Of a stretch of DNA of 7,345 nt, positions 6,101 through 7,345 are shown one piece after another. Within the stretch, counting starts at the first letter, position 1. Each line of letters starts with the position of its first letter. The translations under genes and the position numbers were made by a program. The notes beneath the pieces are model-generated. The model made no database searches, was not told where the DNA came from, and saw only the letters and a list, made by a program, of their open reading frames with translations. Origin of the DNA: an uncultured Verrucomicrobiota bacterium (GTDB lineage: Bacteria > Verrucomicrobiota > Kiritimatiellia > RFP12 > UBA1067); assembly GCA_946628745.1 (NCBI GenBank), contig CAMOXA010000070.1:1-7345 (forward strand), read 5' to 3'.

Positions 6101-7345
6101 AAGGCGTGGTTCCACGAGGCGCTGCTCGGGTCCGGCAAGTTCCACGGCGACACGCACGCCGGCAACCTGATGGTTGGCGGAGGCCAGATCACGTTCATCG
6201 ACTTCGGCAATCTCTACGAGCTCAAGTCGGACCGTCCGCTCCTCGATAAGGAGGGCAAGGCTGTCATCGACCCGAAGACGAACAAGCCCGCCACTATCAA
6301 CGAGCGCCACGAGCTGCTGCGCGTCATCATGGGCGCGACGTTTCGCGACAAGGAGTTTGTGCTCAAGGGCTTCGAGAATCTGCTCTCGCCAGCCGGCAAG
6401 GCCGCGCTCGAGGCGAACCGCGACAAGGCCAAGGATATTCTCGACTCGGTGCTCTCGAAGGGACGCTTCTCGTACGACATGGTGTACCGCCTGAACGCTG
6501 CAGTCACAGAGCTGCAGAAGCTGGGCATCGAGCTGCCGCCCGCCATCAACTGCTTCGTGCAGTCCATGGCGCGCCTCTCGAACACGATGGTCGAAATGAA
6601 CACCATACTGAACCAGGCGAGCGAGCTCCTGGAAGCTGCAAACGGCTATGTCAGCGCACCGCCGGATCCGCCGCGCGACGAGCTGGATATCCTCGGCATG
6701 GCGATGGACTTCCGTGCGTCGCCGGAAGGCAAGGTGCTGGTGGACGATGACGAAACCGTCGTCGGCTTGCAGAAGGACGGCAAAGACGTCCAGATTTCCG
6801 CCTTCTGCCACAGCCTCACGGTCGAGGGATTCGGCGGATACTCCATTGAAGAGGGCGCGCTCAACCCCGGCGGCTCCTACCACACGAAGGTCGTCGATCG
6901 CGTCAAGAACGCGGCCGACCCTGCGGTAGAGGCCGGCAAGCTGAAGGACATGCTGAGGGCCAATATCGACATCGAGCGCGACAAGAGCCTGGGCACGTAT
7001 CTCGGCGTCGTGGACGATGCTCTCGCAATATTCAAGACGGAAATCGCCGCAGCCGACACGGACGAAAAGAAAACGGCGGCTGCCAAGAAGTTCGCCTCGC
7101 AGTACTGCGGCATGATCAAGCAAATCTTCCAGACCATACAGAACTCCGAGGGCCTGCTTGTGCATATGCGCACATTCGAGTCGGTGGAAAAGCCGAGTTC
7201 GTTCGCCAACGCCATCATGACGACGCTGTTGAACAACTTCGACATGCTGTCCAAAACATTCGCCGATTCCAAGACCAGGCTCATGGCCGACGTCTATACC
7301 ATCACGTCCAGCGAGCTGAAGGCTGGCTGGTTCGCCGACGAGGAT
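3131..7345 (+). CDS. Giant putative type III effector with embedded UbiB/ABC1-like kinase domain (3' truncated by window)
   Basis: The frame is open for 1405 codons and leaves the window without a stop. The ATG has AAGGGGA (3117-3123) seven bases upstream. There is no signal peptide or membrane segment. Residues 1-50 are polar and could hold a type III secretion signal and chaperone-binding region. Residues 50-700 are mostly helical and unrecognised, with a Pro-rich linker at 438-447. Residues about 700-1120 match the ABC1/ADCK/UbiB atypical kinase fold: LPKEI...ALDDM...APIP, the Ala-rich loop GAASVGEAF (780-788), VVKIMR (Lys806), ExDFRNEA (Glu848 and Glu854), a hinge-like VMVAEVANG (897-905), HGDTHAGN (1005-1012; Asp1007, Asn1012) and DFG (1024-1026). 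An insert of about 60 residues lies between hinge and catalytic loop. A second Pro-rich linker (1177-1181) leads to a C-terminal part of over 220 residues, unrecognised. The adjacent chaperone makes it a likely injected effector. Kinase or ATPase activity is inferred from motifs; the target is unknown. Confidence 0.88.
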   Translation, partial: MPLPDISLAQFNRIATGDYNAGQIDFKTKDDGTAELVKINNHVWKTSKNNVELSPERILEVKEAFLNALQKGGVSAEAMNEIRDRLGLSSELEIPEDGKQRVGIIKARFSPLTRAQVRSILDEYANQGRGFTAASQAELSNADWRDGQKTANMSAWRSRTRDLVNGESLNTYDKLGTAAAKFTLTDAISLLSTSRSLADFEASRNARCKTGNAVNERMKLHTAMVNSFQGLVAQALKLLPANVRETPEFKLAGETVKLVKDANGNISAMVGKGALATKVAINMDADTFAKRLLGRVVTDAKTLGSSASKDILGMVYDRDLEVGLMATEKTSLTRQFACLILEQNMEDAANLVREDYNTGILVELAERALDGKDVGNTKAKLDAFHAKLVSDNADLPPEMKEMLGKVANIPLAKGSDPEGEFIVKSSIAGDINKVVNAMPQPVQAPPPKSLNDIGGLSAVKDFVADLVFSDSTMVGDAMVNKAGEAMRRMLSDKKNIVAFAEIIKNPGLIDQACASQIADVVKDGLGKMVDILDAEFKKTHDGKSLAVAATENDFTEQFSQFIGDPAKLPGSELAKFDNIILAMATKGCEKLQDFINTVFKVDAGNKNVQGSLVNDPYAGMSAKEIKAQLDAKGLNQILDSASNADTPGQVGFFRQVISTYFTSLGKADKRSCFAAAMKYAQTFDFAGLEGDKRVSAQKNAVNKFTGAILKGTSPLLQKMMQGLPKEIMGDYADALDDMKSSLAPIPRKIVQAHFMKMIEESKDKGDGKEIESIELKKSLGAASVGEAFLCSFKLKGEKDPKDFVVKIMRHDAERRVKSEAEIFTKAANDIGPGMAKTWEGQLKQYMTEFDFRNEANNVNEGVKLYGIGDDKTHPLNLLTPNVHSMKMSTVVAPKKDVMVAEVANGKTVDKYFKAKTEGMRSAVSAVFEKNPATGRIKWEDGPVDPKTGKPKKVPVFKKNLPVGSIPTMLEYCRKDYADLKTAQKLLVQATKAWFHEALLGSGKFHGDTHAGNLMVGGGQITFIDFGNLYELKSDRPLLDKEGKAVIDPKTNKPATINERHELLRVIMGATFRDKEFVLKGFENLLSPAGKAALEANRDKAKDILDSVLSKGRFSYDMVYRLNAAVTELQKLGIELPPAINCFVQSMARLSNTMVEMNTILNQASELLEAANGYVSAPPDPPRDELDILGMAMDFRASPEGKVLVDDDETVVGLQKDGKDVQISAFCHSLTVEGFGGYSIEEGALNPGGSYHTKVVDRVKNAADPAVEAGKLKDMLRANIDIERDKSLGTYLGVVDDALAIFKTEIAAADTDEKKTAAAKKFASQYCGMIKQIFQTIQNSEGLLVHMRTFESVEKPSSFANAIMTTLLNNFDMLSKTFADSKTRLMADVYTITSSELKAGWFADED
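5240..6490 (+). other. UbiB/ABC1-like atypical kinase domain within the giant protein
   Basis: This is the part of the 3131 gene that I assign to the ABC1/ADCK/UbiB family. Spacing agrees with human ADCK3 as I remember its numbering. The two glutamates of ExDFRxE are six apart (848/854 versus 405/411), catalytic Asp to Asn is five apart (1007/1012 versus 488/493), and Asp to the DFG Asp is 17 versus 19. Two features deviate. The Ala-rich loop reads GAAS instead of AAAS. The family's KxGQ motif, expected in the helix before LPKEI, is not seen: the equivalent stretch reads GAILKGTSPLLQ. In known UbiB proteins this N-terminal extension covers the active site, so its change could alter activity. 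Domain edges are approximate. Confidence 0.8.

Noticed and set aside
3050..7165. A 1371-codon open frame on the minus strand, antisense to the giant gene
   Set aside because: It is codon-on-codon antisense to the real gene. It stays open because the plus-strand gene avoids TTA, CTA and TCA codons in GC-rich coding. Its translation is an Arg/Leu/Val/His/Asp-rich sequence with no recognisable motif, while the plus strand has a ribosome binding site, an upstream chaperone and clear kinase motifs.

Overview
The window reads as GC-rich chromosomal DNA of a Gram-negative bacterium: dense genes, AT-rich promoters, exported proteins with signal peptides, an outer-membrane-type beta-barrel, and a CesT-type secretion chaperone. 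The gene content and style would fit a member of the PVC superphylum (Kiritimatiellota, Lentisphaerota or Verrucomicrobiota), but this is an impression; no marker gene here fixes the taxon.

Left part (1-1011, + strand): the 3' end of truB (tRNA pseudouridine-55 synthase) runs directly into ribF (bifunctional riboflavin kinase/FAD synthetase) with a one-base stop/start overlap. This is a conserved housekeeping pair.

Middle part (1008-2445, - strand): two exported proteins of unknown function. One is a predicted outer-membrane beta-barrel (297 aa) whose stop codon interlocks with that of ribF in a shared CTAG. The other is a small secreted or periplasmic protein (148 aa). The barrel gene has its own consensus-like promoter.

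Divergent intergenic region (2446-2613): it holds a strong sigma-70-type promoter for the rightward genes and a cluster of TTTCT/AGAAA half-sites that could be an operator.

Right part (2614-7345, + strand): a class I type III secretion chaperone of the CesT/Tir family, followed 70 bases later by a giant open reading frame of at least 1405 codons that runs off the right edge. Between roughly residues 700 and 1120 it carries the full set of catalytic landmarks of an ABC1/ADCK/UbiB atypical kinase: Ala-rich loop, VVKIMR lysine, ExDFRxEA, HGDTHAGN and DFG. It sits inside a much larger protein with unrecognised N- and C-terminal parts. A chaperone-plus-large-protein pair is the classic layout of a type III effector and its dedicated chaperone, so the best hypothesis is a translocated effector built around a UbiB-like kinase fold. 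This is the most interesting content of the window. No tRNA, rRNA, CRISPR array, insertion sequence or convincing rho-independent terminator was seen.
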